From NCBI GenBank assembly GCA_947579665.1, contig CANPUZ010000050.1:744001-808000 (forward strand): a DNA stretch of 64,000 nucleotides, in the 5' to 3' direction. The stretch is from Sympetrum striolatum (Eukaryota; Arthropoda; Insecta; Odonata; Libellulidae). Both the position numbers and the translations under genes were made by a program. Of this stretch, positions 11,485-24,188 are shown in pieces. The notes below the pieces were generated by a model. That model ran no database searches and was not told the origin of the DNA. It saw only the letters and a list, made by a program, of their open reading frames with translations. The stretch's first letter is position 1; every line of letters starts with the position of its first letter.

Positions 11485-14003
11485 ATACCTAGATAGATAG
11501 ATAGGATACGAATTCACAGCCTAAACCACAAGCGTCATTGACTTGAAATTTTAATGACTTTTTGGCCATAACGCATAACGCGGCCAGAAAAATTGTAATT
11601 TTGAACATCAGTGTCATGGGTTCGATTCCAGAAGGCCCCAAAGTCCCGATTTTTCCCGTTTAAATGCATTGCTTTGATTTTCGGGAATTTAAAAAAAATA
11701 CTTTCCAGATACGTAAAGAATCAAATCTCAAGGAGCCTATATATATGGTCATGATCTATCAAAAACATAAATGAGTTTTACGGAAAATATCCTGGGTTCG
11801 ATGCTAGGAGAAGGATATAATTAGAAGAAACAATACCTTCGCCCTGTGTACCGCAGCAGATCCTCCGCAGAGCTTCCTTGTGTTTTGGATGGAATCTATT
11901 ATCTTACTCAACTTACCGATCTTGATTACAAGCAATGCTTCGTTAATGATGCCCGTTAATCTTATTTGGTAAAAAGTTATTTACACATGGTGTATGCGAT
12001 TTTAGCAGTCGGTAAAACATACGTCGCTTATATAATTCATCCTGAGAAAAGAGCCGTAAATAGTTATTTCCCAACGACTACGATAGCTCACAAGTATCGA
12101 CTGTTCAATCATCGGTTTGTTGCTGCTCTGTTAGGGCCATTCAAAACAATACAATGTATGGAAAGTTAAGGGATATTCAAAGCAAAGAAAACATTCAAAA
12201 GTAGTTCTTAACTGTCAGAGGTTCGAAACCAGGAGGCCCTGAAATTGCCTACTTTCCGAAAGGAAGGCAAGTTTTCGGGATTATTTAAAAAGTTCTTACC
12301 AGAAAGATAGATTACTCTTATTTATGATTCCGAGAGTTGTGAATATTTAACAGAAATTGGAGAGAATTCTTCAAAAATGATCCTTCGTTCGATGCTAGAC
12401 CGGTGAAAATTTGTCCAATTAATAATACATTGGAGGTATATTTTTACGGAGAAATTACCTGTAAGATATAGCTTTTGCGCTTTTTATATCGATAGATATC
12501 CGTATTTTTAAGAAAAGCATTAAAATGTTTCCTTAACTATCCTACATTCGACAACAGGGCTCACAAGATATTCTCCTTTATAGGAGAATATCTTGTGTGT
12601 TGTGAATATATAGGAAAAGGAGGGCGCAGGTTGAGACCTTACATTTCGCACATAGAATATTATCATCTTATTTTATATGGATGAAATGTAACCCAAAACG
12701 TCTTGAGGTTGACGCCAGGTTCATCCCGATTTTTCTGTAAGGTATACATTGTAGAAATTTTAAAAGTAATTGTGAACTCTTAGCCGATGAGATAAAGGAT
12801 TATTTAGCATGGTGATGATTAGTTTCTAGGCTTTTTACTCAAAATGACTTGCTCAAAAATAACTTTCCATTAGCATACCTTACTCGTTTATAACTATTAG
12901 ATATAATCCCTTCCTCGGATAAATATATGCATACATCTATCTATTATGTGTCGACGCTTTTCCTGATTCACTGATTCATATATGTAGGAAGATACAAATT
13001 CAGGGGCCAAACTTCTGGAAGGATTGGGCAGCTTATATTTTCGTAAATGGCCCAAACTCATATCCCCAGGAAAAATCAGATATCCTTCCTAACTATCATG
13101 GGTTCGAAATTAGATGCCCCCAAAATCACGAATTTTCCCGTTAGATTGCATTGCGCCAACTATTACATAAAAAATACTATCCGGAAAGACATAGAATTCA
13201 AAATCAAGGTGCCTAGAGATATATAGAGATTGGGTTTCCTATTGACTACATCTCTAAGCACTTTGAAGTATATATTTACACCAGTCTAAATTGGAAATCA
13301 GGGTCATTTTCGAAAAAATTCTTTAGAAGATTCAATAGATATTTTTTTCATTTGTTGAATTCCTGAATTTCAATTCTTTGTCATTCCGGGATTTTTTTTA
13401 AATCTCGAAATTCGGTGTAATATGTGACAGATAAAAATGCATTGCGCCAATTTTTAGGATAAAAAGAAATATTTCTGCTTAGAAATAGAACTCAAATTAA
13501 AGGAGCTAAGAGACATTTTTCAGATCTAACAGAAACAGTAGAAACTATTGCATTAAGTATCCATGGTTCGATATCAGGCCGGTGCAAAACTCTCCTGTTA
13601 AAAATAAAGATATAGAGGTGCCACGTTGATGAATATTTATACTATGTTATATAAAAAATTAATTTTTAACCATAGTTATCTTAGGTTCAAACCAGGCCAC
13701 GCCAAACGATCTCCCATAACAAATAAATGGGAAATTAAGCACGTATTAAAAAGTAGTTAAAGACCTGATTCATATTTCATATTAATTTTGCACTTAGCTG
13801 AAAATTCATCTTCTTCAACGTTATTTGCAAGGATATATTTCAAAAGGTCCTGGGTTGAGAAATTCGGAAATTAAATTTTTCGTTTATTACCGCTAAGATG
13901 TATGACTGCTCTCCATGCTGATGACCAATTACTATATTTTTACAAAAACTTTACCTTTTGCGTGCAGAATGCAAGCAGCATTTTACTCGTGTATTCAAGC
14001 TGG
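11485..14003 (-). repeat. Family X repeat, long copy (about 2.5 kb)
   Basis: It runs from the B end (gataggatacgaattcacag) to the A end (gcagaatgcaagcagcattt then ttactcgt at about 13950-14003). It is the longest X copy in the window, with core motifs at about 11619, 11795, 12220, 12390, 12546, 12706, 13098, 13560, 13684 and 13852. Several are exact or near-exact GGTTCGANNCC. The units between cores are too divergent to call simple tandem repeats. A perfect 16-bp hairpin at 12562-12597 lies inside. Confidence 0.7.
12562..12597. other. Perfect 16-bp stem, 4-base loop hairpin
   Basis: CACAAGATATTCTCCT is followed by TTAT and then AGGAGAATATCTTGTG, the exact reverse complement of the first arm. 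It lies within family X copy 3, next to one of the TTCGA cores. Confidence 0.9.
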
Positions 14004-14546
14004 AGTTGAGGTAAATAGACGTATTCGACGGCTTTTAGTCCAAGCGTGACAGGCATGAGAAGTTCCTCGTGCTTGATTTAGGAAGAACGTGCATAGGAAC
14101 CTTGTGTTGATGCCAGCAGGAAGGAGTGTGTTATTCTTGTTTCATTGAGGGATAAGAGGCTCTGGCCTAGGTAACGGTTCTGGGCTACGGCGGTGTTGCA
14201 AGATTTGCGCCCGAACCCTTTTCTTAAATAATGTATCCCTAACCTTATATTTCACGCTAAACATAAAACTCAGAAAATCTCGAAACTAATTTCTGAAAAA
14301 TTTAAGATATTTTTGCGGGGGTTTGTACATCTGCTCATCCGCAATGGTCTTTATTTCCTCATACAAATAATACAACTTTCTATCCACAGCCTTCTTTATA
14401 AAGTTGGGAAATCATAAAAGGGATGTTAATGATATTGTTGTTGTTGTCTATTTAAAACGCGTTAATTACTCCTCTTAAGACATGTAAGAATTTGGATAGA
14501 TAAACATGACAAGTTACATGTTGAGAACACAAAACCTAACTAACTA

Positions 14547-14835
14547 CCGTATTTGACAGCATATAAGACGCACCAGCGTAAAAGACGCACCCTCATTAAG
14601 TTGGCCTCTTACAAGGAAAAAGTTTTAATAGTCCGTGCGAAAGCGCAGTACCACAATAACTTAAAATGTAGTTCCTTTTAGTTGTCACATTTCCTAAAAG
14701 CCAAATATTAACACAATCATTGAATGCAATTATGAAATAGGTAGTACAGACCATCTGTGCTTAAAATAGCATTAAGTATTGAAAGTTAACCTGTGGAGAT
14801 TGAACCTTCACATATAAGACGCAGGGAAAACACGG
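14547..14835. mobile_element. MITE with TA target sites and CCGT termini
   Basis: The 289-bp block is flanked by TA (14545-14546 and 14836-14837). It starts CCGTATTTGACAGC and ends GGGAAAACACGG, a short imperfect inverted repeat. The phrase atataagacgca occurs just inside both ends in the same orientation. This wording (TACCGTATTT with ATAAGACGCACC) is known from pogo/Tc1-type MITEs. It is non-coding. Confidence 0.6.
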
Positions 14836-14837
14836 TA

Positions 14838-16990
14838 TTTATTTCAATATGTCTGCTCTAGTACAGTACCAAGTCAACAATGCAGAATTCTAACAATTAA
14901 ACAAAAATAAACAACTTTAACAAATGAAGCCATGAAGTAGACAGTTACTTCATTCTCTTCATTACACTAACCTTAACCCATGTGATCTTCATAATAGTCA
15001 ATATGGTAATCACCGACTTCCAAGCAATCAATTAACTTTTAGGCACTTCAAATACCCTATTAATGGAGTTTCACTCACTGAGTCCAAGATATTGTTCACA
15101 AATTTGGAAACCTAGATGTTGCAGGTGCTGGAAAGGAAGCCAAACCTTGTGGAGGTTTGAAAGAAAACAATTGACTTCATTAATTTAGGAATATATACAT
15201 TATACAGTAATTTAAGATGCAATAAACAATACAATTAATAAACATTTTAAGTGCTACAATTTACTAACCAACTGAATATCCTGCCATCAGGTGACTGGAT
15301 ACCATACGACTTAATCGATCATCTGGAATGCTGACCCAAATTTATGGGCCTAATGATAGTAAGAATTTCAAAAGAACTTAGTAACAGCACCAAACTATGC
15401 ATGGATTTTCATGGTTCTGTTTTATTACAAACAATGAGAGAACATTCATTTTCATAGCTAGGAAATTAATTGCATGTATTCTAGGTACAGCAAAGGTTCA
15501 TACCAGAATGCTTACGAAGATAATATAATTAAGATATTTTTATAAATGGATACTAATCGTGAATGAAGATCATTTTACTTCTTAACGTCAGGTTTGCACT
15601 ATTTCTTTCCGAAAATCATCATACTAGAGCTGTCCTGGATGCACAACACAAGAGGCATATTTAAGTTATCGAGTACCTAAAGGATAACATTGTTAAATAA
15701 ACACTTGTGCAAATGGCAACGCCATAATACTTTTTGAATATTATAGCAACATAAATATGCATACGTTATTTATAAAGAAAACAGATGCTCACCCTAATTA
15801 TTCGCGTAGCTATGTAAGAATTGATACATACATGTTAATAACTAACATAATGCCCAAATACCGCCTTACAACGTAGTCATGTATTTTGGTGATAAAGTAC
15901 ATATCCTTAAATTGTGTAAATAGTATAGTATTAAGAAAAACTTCGCCTTTTCACCATTTTGACATCTATGCACAATCGTGTTTTACAAACTCTTAACGGT
16001 CCCATTACATATTATCAAAATTAATTTACCTACGGTTACTTTATCCGAGAAAATGCACAGAATGTGACAGTATGATGATCACATGCAAAACATTTAGTCA
16101 GATATCATGCAATTATGCTTCATCTTCGCAAAATAAGGATTCAGATATAAAGTTTAACTCAGGCCTTGACATGCAATTTGCGAACAGTTAACTTCTCAAA
16201 TCACGCACAACACCTTTCGCCCCATGGTAGCCAATGTAACGATGTAACCATTAAATTTAGCAAATTTTTTATTCATTTTAGTTAAAATGGATTTGGTTTA
16301 AGACATCTCGAACTCAATGGAACCTTTTCTATTGATTTGACTCTCTTCTAGATACTCTTGACATTGCATATTTTATTTAATTCATCATAGAATTGCAGAA
16401 GGATCTAGTAGTAAAAAAACTATTATTTCTATTATATATTTAATTTTTCTTGTTTTTGAACTAGTATTCTTATAATATGAGATACAAATTTAAGCTTAAT
16501 TAATCCATTTCTACTTTTAAGCGAATTATTAGTCACTAAAAGAGTTAATGAGCAACATTTTCAAAATTGGATTGGCTATGCTGCTGGAGCATGAATAGAG
16601 AAAGAAATAAAGTTCTTATCTCTCTTGGACACTGAGACAAGCAGTGCCATCTATTTTTCCCTGTGTATTTTAAAGGGGGATTTAGCGGCAGAAACGGCAA
16701 AGGACCAATTTCAAACAAATGACAGCGTGTTTACCACTGGGTAAATCGTGTTTCTTGTTAAGAATCTATTAGGAATTAACGGTTGGAAGTAGATGTTGAT
16801 GGTTAAGTCACTCTCAAATCGTCATTTTTTTTCTCGTTACACTGACTATTTTATACTTTTCTCTATATCTATGGTCTGGTGTAGTACTTCTTTCGTTATT
16901 AATAAGAACGGAGACATTCTCTTCGCATTGTTCACAAAAATTAGAGGATTAATATATTTGCCTCCAATTAATCTCTAATTCTTTCCGAAT
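14838..16990. other. Unassigned DNA upstream of the ZAD zinc-finger gene
   Basis: No exon, terminal repeat or RNA gene is recognised over about 2.1 kb. The promoter and any 5' UTR exon of the following gene presumably lie at its right side. I could not identify a TATA box or initiator with confidence. Confidence 0.4.
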
Positions 16991-19900
16991 ATGGGAGAAA
17001 TAGTTATAAACTGCTGTAGGCTTTGCCTGAAGGAGAATTATTCCCTCAATGATATCTTCGCTAGCCAGTCTCCAAGTGGGGATCTGGTCTACAGTGCGTT
17101 GAACTTTGTATACGATTTGCAGGTTAGTTTGTTGTGATATATATTAGGTAACGTTGTTGTGTTATAAGTTTATGGTCTAAGAAACACTACTCGGCTCTAT
17201 TCATGCATGTGCTCCTTTTTATTTCATTAGTTTGAATTTTATGTACGATATATTTGTTTACTTTTATCTCATCATTATTACGCACGAAACCAATCTCTCC
17301 ATTTCATGTTCATATTGAGATTTTTATTTTAATTCTTGTGCCAATTGCTTACATAAATGATTTCTGCAAGTTTTCTACTTGGCAATTTAATTCCAGTGAG
17401 TAAATAGACATCGCTGTTACGTGTGATTTCCTTTAGTTGATGAAGCATTATCATTTCTATTCAATAGATATGCCCCGGCGACGGACTGCCGCCCCGAATA
17501 TGTTCTCCGTGTTTGTGGAAAGTGCAGGAATTCTACAGCTATAAAAAGAATGTCCATTTTGCTAAGGCAGAAATCGTGAAATTATTGAACGAGGTGAGTA
17601 CTGTTTCTAATTCTATTGGAATATTCTATTTTAGTTTTGATATGTATTCCCGTATATCTCAAGTACATTCCGATAATTTGTTATACTTTGATATACTTTT
17701 AGCTTTCAATGGGAGATTTTAGCAATAGAGAGAATGACGACTCGTCCATGGAATCGGATTCTGCACATTCGGTAAGTTTATGGAAACATATATTATCAAG
17801 TAAATGTTTTGAAGTTGAAATGGATATAAGGGATAAATATTACTTTCGCTATTTTCCTAAATGATGTATATTCGGCACATGTGAAATTGAATTACAATAC
17901 TTATAGATGCCTTAGTTGTTTTCTAACTTTTGTTTTGTTATTATTTACAATTTATTAACTTATACATATATAGGAAATAAACTAGTTCCATTTATATGTT
18001 ACGCTGCTATTGGTGTTTAAATTGTTAATGAGCATTTCACAGTTTCAGTAATTAAAATTTTATTGAGAACTTAGTGGAAATTTTAATATTTTTCTAGGTT
18101 CCAGCTAATGAAGAAATTGATATTGAAGAGTGGCAGATGCCAAAAGAGTTAAAAAAAGAGGCAATCGATATTGAGGTGAATAAAATATTTAGTAGCTTTT
18201 TGATAATCAAATGTTATTTTCTGAATTTGATATATTCACATTACTATATGTTTCCTTTAGGGACAAGCAATTGAACCAGATTTGCATATTGACGAGAACA
18301 TTATGAATATTGATAATGGGTCAGGTTCGTCAAAAGTGGTGAGCATTGCATTTGTTGATTATTCTTTTAACTTTCACTGGAAAATAATAACATAAAAATT
18401 ATTGGAGTTGCTTGAGATTTGACTTTGTCGGTGTACATATCGTGAAAACCTTTTCTTTGTATTAATTTCTTTTGATAAATCATTTAATCGACTTCAATTT
18501 AATTTAATTCAAAATAGGTATTACAAGGGATAGACGTAGAGGTTAAGCAAGAGGTGAGTGAGCCGATTAATGATGAAGTTGGTGCAATTCAGGTAATTAC
18601 AATAATGGTTTAGTAGTTATCATGTATCTTCTATTATTTATCAACTCTTGTTTGTGAAATATGTCAATTTCTCAGTGTCATGACTGTTTAGATATAACCC
18701 TTGATATTTTGGAATGGAATCTTAGGAATATTTATGATTACTAAATGCTATTTAAATATATATCTGTCAAATTTTATTGAAGGAAGTAGTCAAAATATAT
18801 CTTGAAGAGTTGAATGAAGAAGTAAATCTTGTAGATAACTGTATATACCTAAAAGTCAGATTAATGGAGGAATTTTGCAAAAACAGAACAAGCTTCGATT
18901 AATAAAGCTCAACTTCCGGTTAACCGATTTACCCCAAAAACTAAAACTCGTCACAACACCAACCAAAGTGCTATATAAGAAATTTGGTGTTGATAGGACT
19001 AATAGTTTTCATGTTAGAGCGCCTACAAAGTAAATAATCAGCAACTTCCAGTTTATCAGTATTTCACGAATAACTCCTAAAAAATCTGTGATACAAAAAT
19101 ATGTTTCATACAAAAGTTATAGTTAATTGGATTTTCTGAAACTTTTATAAACAATAGTATGTACCCTAAATATCATATTTATGGAGATATTTTGCAAAAA
19201 AGCAATTACCTTTGAAGAATAAAGCTAGACTTCCGGTTTACCGATTTACTCCAAAAACATTTAAACTCTGACAGCACCAACCAAAGTGCTATAAATGAAG
19301 TTTGGTTTTGATACAACTAATAGTTTTTAAGTTAGAGTGTCCACAAACACAGACACACATACATCATTCATACACACACACACACACACATACATCATTG
19401 CAAAATGGTCAAAACGTGTTCTAGGGACCCCAAAACATGTATTTCCATTGAAATCTCACAGATTTTTTAATTCGGTGAAAACAATACATTATCTATTTTA
19501 ATTATATGGAGAAAGTAAAATAGGATGATCATATTACTCATTACTTTGCCAATCTTGCATCGATAAAGGTAAAAACTAGAAGAAAATATATGCTTGGATC
19601 ATATTTTTAAGGTCTTTATAGATATAAAATACTGGAATGCTAGTATCGATTTTTAGGGATAAAATGATTAATTTAACAACCAGAATGGCTCTCCACTTCT
19701 TACTCATCCCAAAACACAGAACCACTGCATACCAAAAATCTTTTTGCATTGCTTTGGCAAAGCTATGGAATAGCATTCCTAATAATATTAAATATTTTCA
19801 TTCATTTTTTTTAAACAAATGTTTTCATTATCTTTTTGCATTAGAAATTTAAGAATATGCGATTCACTCCATGTGTTCTATAAAATGTCTATTATTTTTT

Positions 19901-20946
19901 ATAAAAAAATGTATCCGTGGTTTAATTTAATTTATAATGAGCTGTCTTGTATTTGTATTTCTTTTCTGTTTGTTCTTAAGTGGACAAAGAAGTCCACATT
20001 TTCTTGCTTTCTCAATATTTTCAATTCTCTTCTTCAGTTTCCTTCTGTTGAATGCCTAAGGACTTGTTTAATTCTTAATCAAAATTACTTTGACATGTTT
20101 CATATTGATACTAATTACTAATGTTCTTCATTTCAGCCCACCGTGTCATCAGATTCAAAGAATCTTTTAAGTTTGGAGCCTTCCGGAGAAACTGTTGTAA
20201 ATTCCTTTGAGGGAGAGAGCCTTTGCACTACAGAAGATTACTCTTTTGTAATCAGAGACGCCAAAAGAGGTGTGACTGAGGAAGACTCAAGAGATGCAGT
20301 TGTACCAGAAGAGGAAACAACATCTGTTGAGCTCTCGGAAAGTATTCCGAATGATACAGAATCAGAACTTTCTCATTTAAAAGCACCTATTTCTAAGAGG
20401 AAGAGTGGGTTCATTTGTGATATTTGTGAAAAAAGTTTCACATCAAAACGGCATATGGGCTACCATGTAAGGGTTCATAACGATGAAAGACCTTTTAGTT
20501 GTAATGTATGTAAAAAAACATTTAAGCAGGATATTGTGAGGTATGTACATGAGCTAAGACATGTTAGGGACAAAAAGACTTTTGGAAAGAGTAAAAATGG
20601 TAGCAAGAAAAATCAGTACAGTTGTGGTGATTGTGCAAAGAATTTTAGTACCAGAAAAGGGTTACGTGAACATTCCAATTCGCATAGTGATAAATACAAA
20701 TGTATCTTTTGTGGGAAATGTTTTAAGGGTAATGCTGATCTTAGGAAACACGTAAGAATTCATACCAAAGAGAAGCCGTTTAAATGCAAAGTGTGCTCTA
20801 AATGTTTTAATCAAAAGAGTAATCTGACTACCCATTTGCTTATTCACTCGTCAGAGAGATCATTTTCATGTGATACTTGTGATAAGAGATTCAAGACTAA
20901 ACATGGGAAGACTCAACATGAATTGTATCATTTGAGAAAAGAATAA
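16991..20946 (+). CDS. ZAD-C2H2 zinc-finger transcription factor, seven coding exons
   Basis: Exons: 16991-17122, 17468-17593, 17703-17771, 18098-18175, 18261-18338, 18518-18592 and 20137-20946. All junctions are phase 0 with GT/AG borders, giving about 455 aa. Exons 1-2 form a ZAD dimerisation domain: the zinc-binding pairs are CRLC near residue 10 and CSPC near residue 58, with the predicted C-terminal helix after WKVQEFYSYKK. Exons 3-6 are short and acidic and include VEVKQE, a match to the SUMO-attachment pattern. The last exon encodes six C2H2 fingers, five with the standard X2/X12/X3 spacing visible. ZAD proteins dimerise through this domain and bind DNA through the fingers in the nucleus. 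The target is unknown. The start ATG opens directly on the ZAD. Confidence 0.93.
18783..18821 (+). CDS. Possible extra 13-codon cassette exon of the ZAD gene
   Basis: The 39 bases between ttttattgaag and gtaaat would be in phase 0 with the neighbouring exons. They encode EVVKIYLEELNEE, acidic like exons 3-6. The donor is weak and a family Y insertion starts right after it. It may be a skipped or dead exon. Confidence 0.3.
18830..19510 (-). repeat. Family Y repeat, copy 3, in the last intron of the ZAD gene
   Basis: Read on the minus strand it gives the same order as copies 1 and 2: ggagaaagta..., a tagatgttttggggtcc-like string at 19425-19445, then blocks with aaaagttata. A short CA run (19374-19392) lies inside. 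It accounts for part of the 1.5-kb intron. Confidence 0.65.
19600..19860 (+). pseudogene. LINE reverse transcriptase C-terminal tail
   Basis: The frame at 19637-19852 includes AYQKSFCIALAKLWNSIPNN, the last conserved element of Jockey/CR1-type LINE ORF2 (LWNSLP). It is cut off on its 5' side and sits in the ZAD gene's last intron in the sense orientation. It lacks all catalytic parts. Confidence 0.7.
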
Positions 20947-22049
20947 AATCCTTAAACTGGCTATGTTTGTCCCTAATCTAATTTTTCCTGATAGATACTA
21001 AGTACCTTAATGACATAATTTATGGTTTGGCGAGAACAGTCCGATGAGGATGTTTGCAATGTAGTATAAATTTAAAGTTGAGAAAAAATCCTGTTTCCTA
21101 AGAATCTGATTGCATAAAATTCAATCAATTTCACTTATAATAAAAGAATATTATGTACCAGTTATTGCAATTGTTAAATATTCTCACCTTCTTCATATAA
21201 ATTAATATAATCTTGCATTTTTTCCTGATGGTTTCTCAATGTTTCCAAAGTGATTTAATAGCAAAAATGTACCTATATTGCTGTGCTGCTGCTTCAGATC
21301 AAATATTAAGTTCATCCGAATCAAGGAAAATGGATTCTCATTTTTCAAAATTCTTCAAAATAAGCTAAATATACAGAAATGTTACCAATGTTGGTTAGAC
21401 AGTAGGGTGGGTCATTCTGCCTTTTCTTCTGATAGAAATGCAACACCCAGTAAAAGTGGAACACCCACATTACTGATATAATTTTCTTTTCAAATCAAAT
21501 ACTATCAGATGTGAAAATTTTTACCTTGAATTTTCGAAATTTCAGCATCAAACCTTATAAATTGCCAAAAATAATTCTAGTTCAGTTCAAACGAATATTT
21601 TTTGCATAAAGATAAGTCATTTGCGACTAAAGCTGTCACTTAAGCCTCAATATGCCTCATATATGCTTCTGCATGGGGCAGAGATGCCTCCAATGTGGCC
21701 AGAATAGGAGGCAAATTAATTTAGAATCAAGTTTTTCTGTACCTCTTTCCGTTCTAGTCCATTCCTTTGTTGCTTTGTACCTATTTATTACGTTTAATAT
21801 CTTTTAGGTTTTATCGAGTTGAAATTTTCTATATGTTATAAGAACCACCAATAGCAAACTTGCAATAGCACTAGCCGTTGACGGATTTTGATAAAAACGT
21901 TTTTTCAATCCACCCTAGAGTGCATTCATTATGAATGGATTCCAGGAGTCAAACCAAGAATGCCTAAGGAATAAAACTTGCATTAGAGTGCCAATTTGTG
22001 CACACAAGTATGAATTTCACACTACATGAGTACGTTTAGGAATTTTTAC
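20947..22049. other. 3' flank of the ZAD gene and unassigned DNA
   Basis: The stop codon TAA at 20944-20946 overlaps an AATAAA string (20942-20947). A more plausible polyadenylation area is 21138-21150 (tataataaaagaat). No further gene is recognised. Confidence 0.45.
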
Positions 22050-22482
22050 CTTCTCCCTTTACGTAGTATAGAGAAAGTATTGTATTCGCAAAACAATTCA
22101 ACCTCCAGATTTTGACGGAAATAGATGTTTTGGGGCCCATAGAGTTCATTTTCACTTTTTTCCCGAACATGTCTGTCACTTTTTCATACATATCTCTGTC
22201 AGAATGCAATACAATACACAATTCATAACAAAAATAATAGATAATGTACTTTACTATAACTTTTGTATAAAACATTTTCCTGTAACACTCATTGTTTTGG
22301 AGTTATTTATATATTACCGGCATAGGCTTCTGTTTTCAATAAATATGGAGAAAGTCATGTGCTGGCCACATCAGATTTTTTACTTCAAATTCATGACCTT
22401 TGTATTCATGCAAATATTTTTGTTTTATAATTAAACAGTAGTTGTATAAAGGGAGAAATCGGCAGTTCCGAGCCTCATCTAG
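22050..22482 (+). repeat. Family Y repeat, copy 2
   Basis: It shares with copy 1 the strings caacctccagattttgacgg and aaatagatgttttggggccc, then gaacatgtctgtc and aagttatagataatgta-like blocks. It ends gggagaaatcggcagttccg agcctcatctag. The CTAG-like end and the short GC stem before it could suggest a Helitron 3' end, but I cannot confirm this. Confidence 0.6.
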
Positions 22483-22717
22483 TTAACATTAGCCATAAAA
22501 AAACAGTTTCCAAACCATTAATTTAGTTAGAAATGACGTTTTTAGAAAGATCTACCATTGAGGCAATACAATCCCACACACAACATTAAAAAAATCAATA
22601 ATTTTGGAATTTGAAAGTAAAAGAAAGTGGATTAAATGTAGATTGTACCTATATAAGACTCTTGAGTATATATTAACCCCGAAAAACATTTTTAATACCA
22701 TTAATTTTGCCTAAGAC

Positions 22718-24180
22718 CAGGGCCGGATTTAGACAATTTGTGGCTCCAGGCAAAACGTATTTGGTGGCCCTCCCGTTTGTAATATTGCAAATTCAATAAT
22801 GGTGTAAACCTGACAAAATATCCCAACAGGCTTTTATAGGTTGAATAATAAACTGAATAATTAAACTATGAAATGTTTTATAGTGAAATATCAATAAATA
22901 ATTATTATTATAATATAAAATAATAAAATTGTCACAGTATTCAGTATATATTTAAAGCAACTGTGATAAGGTAACAATTTATTCATTTCTTTGATAAATA
23001 TAGTTTGATACAATTTATACTGATCAAAAGAAATATTGATTAATGATTATCTCATCATATCTATTATATATAGATGCTTCTCCAGATTCATTTATGTATA
23101 TATATATATAGATAGAAAGATAGGACACTAATTCACAGGCTAAACCCCAAGCGTCATTGACTTGAAATTTTTACAACGTATTGGCCAAAACATATAAACA
23201 CGAGAAAAATTGCGATTTTGAACCTTAGTGTCATGAGTTCGATTCCAGAGAGCCTCAAAGTCTCGATTTTTTCCATTTAAATGTTTTGCTAAGATTTTCT
23301 GGAATAAAAAAAAAAATACCGAATAGGTAGAGAATTAAAACTCAAGGAGCATTTATATATGGTCATGATCTATTGAAAACATATATGACTTTTAGGAAAA
23401 AATCCAGGGTTTGATGCTAGGAGGATGCAAATATCTGCCCTATAAAATACAAGGGAGTAGTTTTTCATTATTTTTATGTTGCACTTATCGAAATGATAGG
23501 AAGTTTGTGCTTGGCTGGAAGATGTATTCTAAGAATAGGTTTAAGAAAAAAATAGATAAGACGGAACTGTACCTGGGTTCGATGCCAGAGCACAATAATA
23601 TTTCTCTCATAAGGAATATAAGGGAAAAGTAGGACGTCGTTTGAGGCAGTTTCACCCAATATTTATGCTTGAGTTTTCACAAATAGTTAGAGACGGTAAT
23701 TCTTTGTGTTTCTGCATACTAATTATCACCAGGAAGACCTGGGTTTGATGCCGGACGGAGAAATTGCAGCGAATTTAATAAATATTTTCAATACTTTTTC
23801 TACTTTTGATGATCGTCTGGATATGATGTTGACTTGAAATTTTTGGTAGCAAAATCGTTAATAAGTTTGGATAAGTTAAGGGTAACGCTGTTTTCGGTGG
23901 AAATCACAGATAGATTAACAAATCTATCTTGCGCCATCGCAAATATGTCTTAATCAGTTTCAGTTTTGAGAAGCTTTAATGAAACAGTTTCCAGCCATAA
24001 ATAGACTTATTTAATATTCTTATATTATCATTATTTTTATTATTTTATTTTATGATGATTCTTTCTATCTTATATTTTTGTGAGTTATTTGAGAGTCAAC
24101 TAATAATATTAATCTTGTAATGAAATAATTTGGACGCCCTAGGCGACCGCTTTATTTGCCAGCCTATAAGGCCGGCCCTG
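22718..24180. mobile_element. hAT-type element with 8-bp target duplication
   Basis: The ends are CAGGGCCGG... and ...CCGGCCCTG, exact over nine bases. The flanks are cctaagac (22710-22717) and cctaaaac (24181-24188), an 8-bp target duplication with one mismatch. CAGGG termini and 8-bp duplications are hAT hallmarks. The 1463-bp element has no transposase and is interrupted by a family X copy at about 23052-23860, so it is a non-autonomous derivative about 650 bp long without the insert. Confidence 0.82.
23052..23860 (-). repeat. Family X repeat, copy 4, nested in the hAT-type element
   Basis: It opens with the end-B module (tctattatatatagatgctt then ctccagattcatttatgta) and continues with ggacactaattcacaggcta. 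Core motifs lie near 23239, 23407, 23577 and 23743, about 168 bases apart. It fades at about 23860 with gatgatcgtctggatatgat, close to but not reaching end A. Confidence 0.7.
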
Positions 24181-24188
24181 CCTAAAAC

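Noticed and set aside
20662..20847. Minus-strand frame in the zinc-finger exon
   Set aside because: It is antisense to the C2H2 fingers, which are clearly the real coding frame.
22449..22482. Helitron 3' end (hairpin plus CTAG) for family Y
   Set aside because: The CTAG and GC stem are suggestive, but no TC 5' end, Rep/helicase piece or insertion between A and T could be verified in the other copies.
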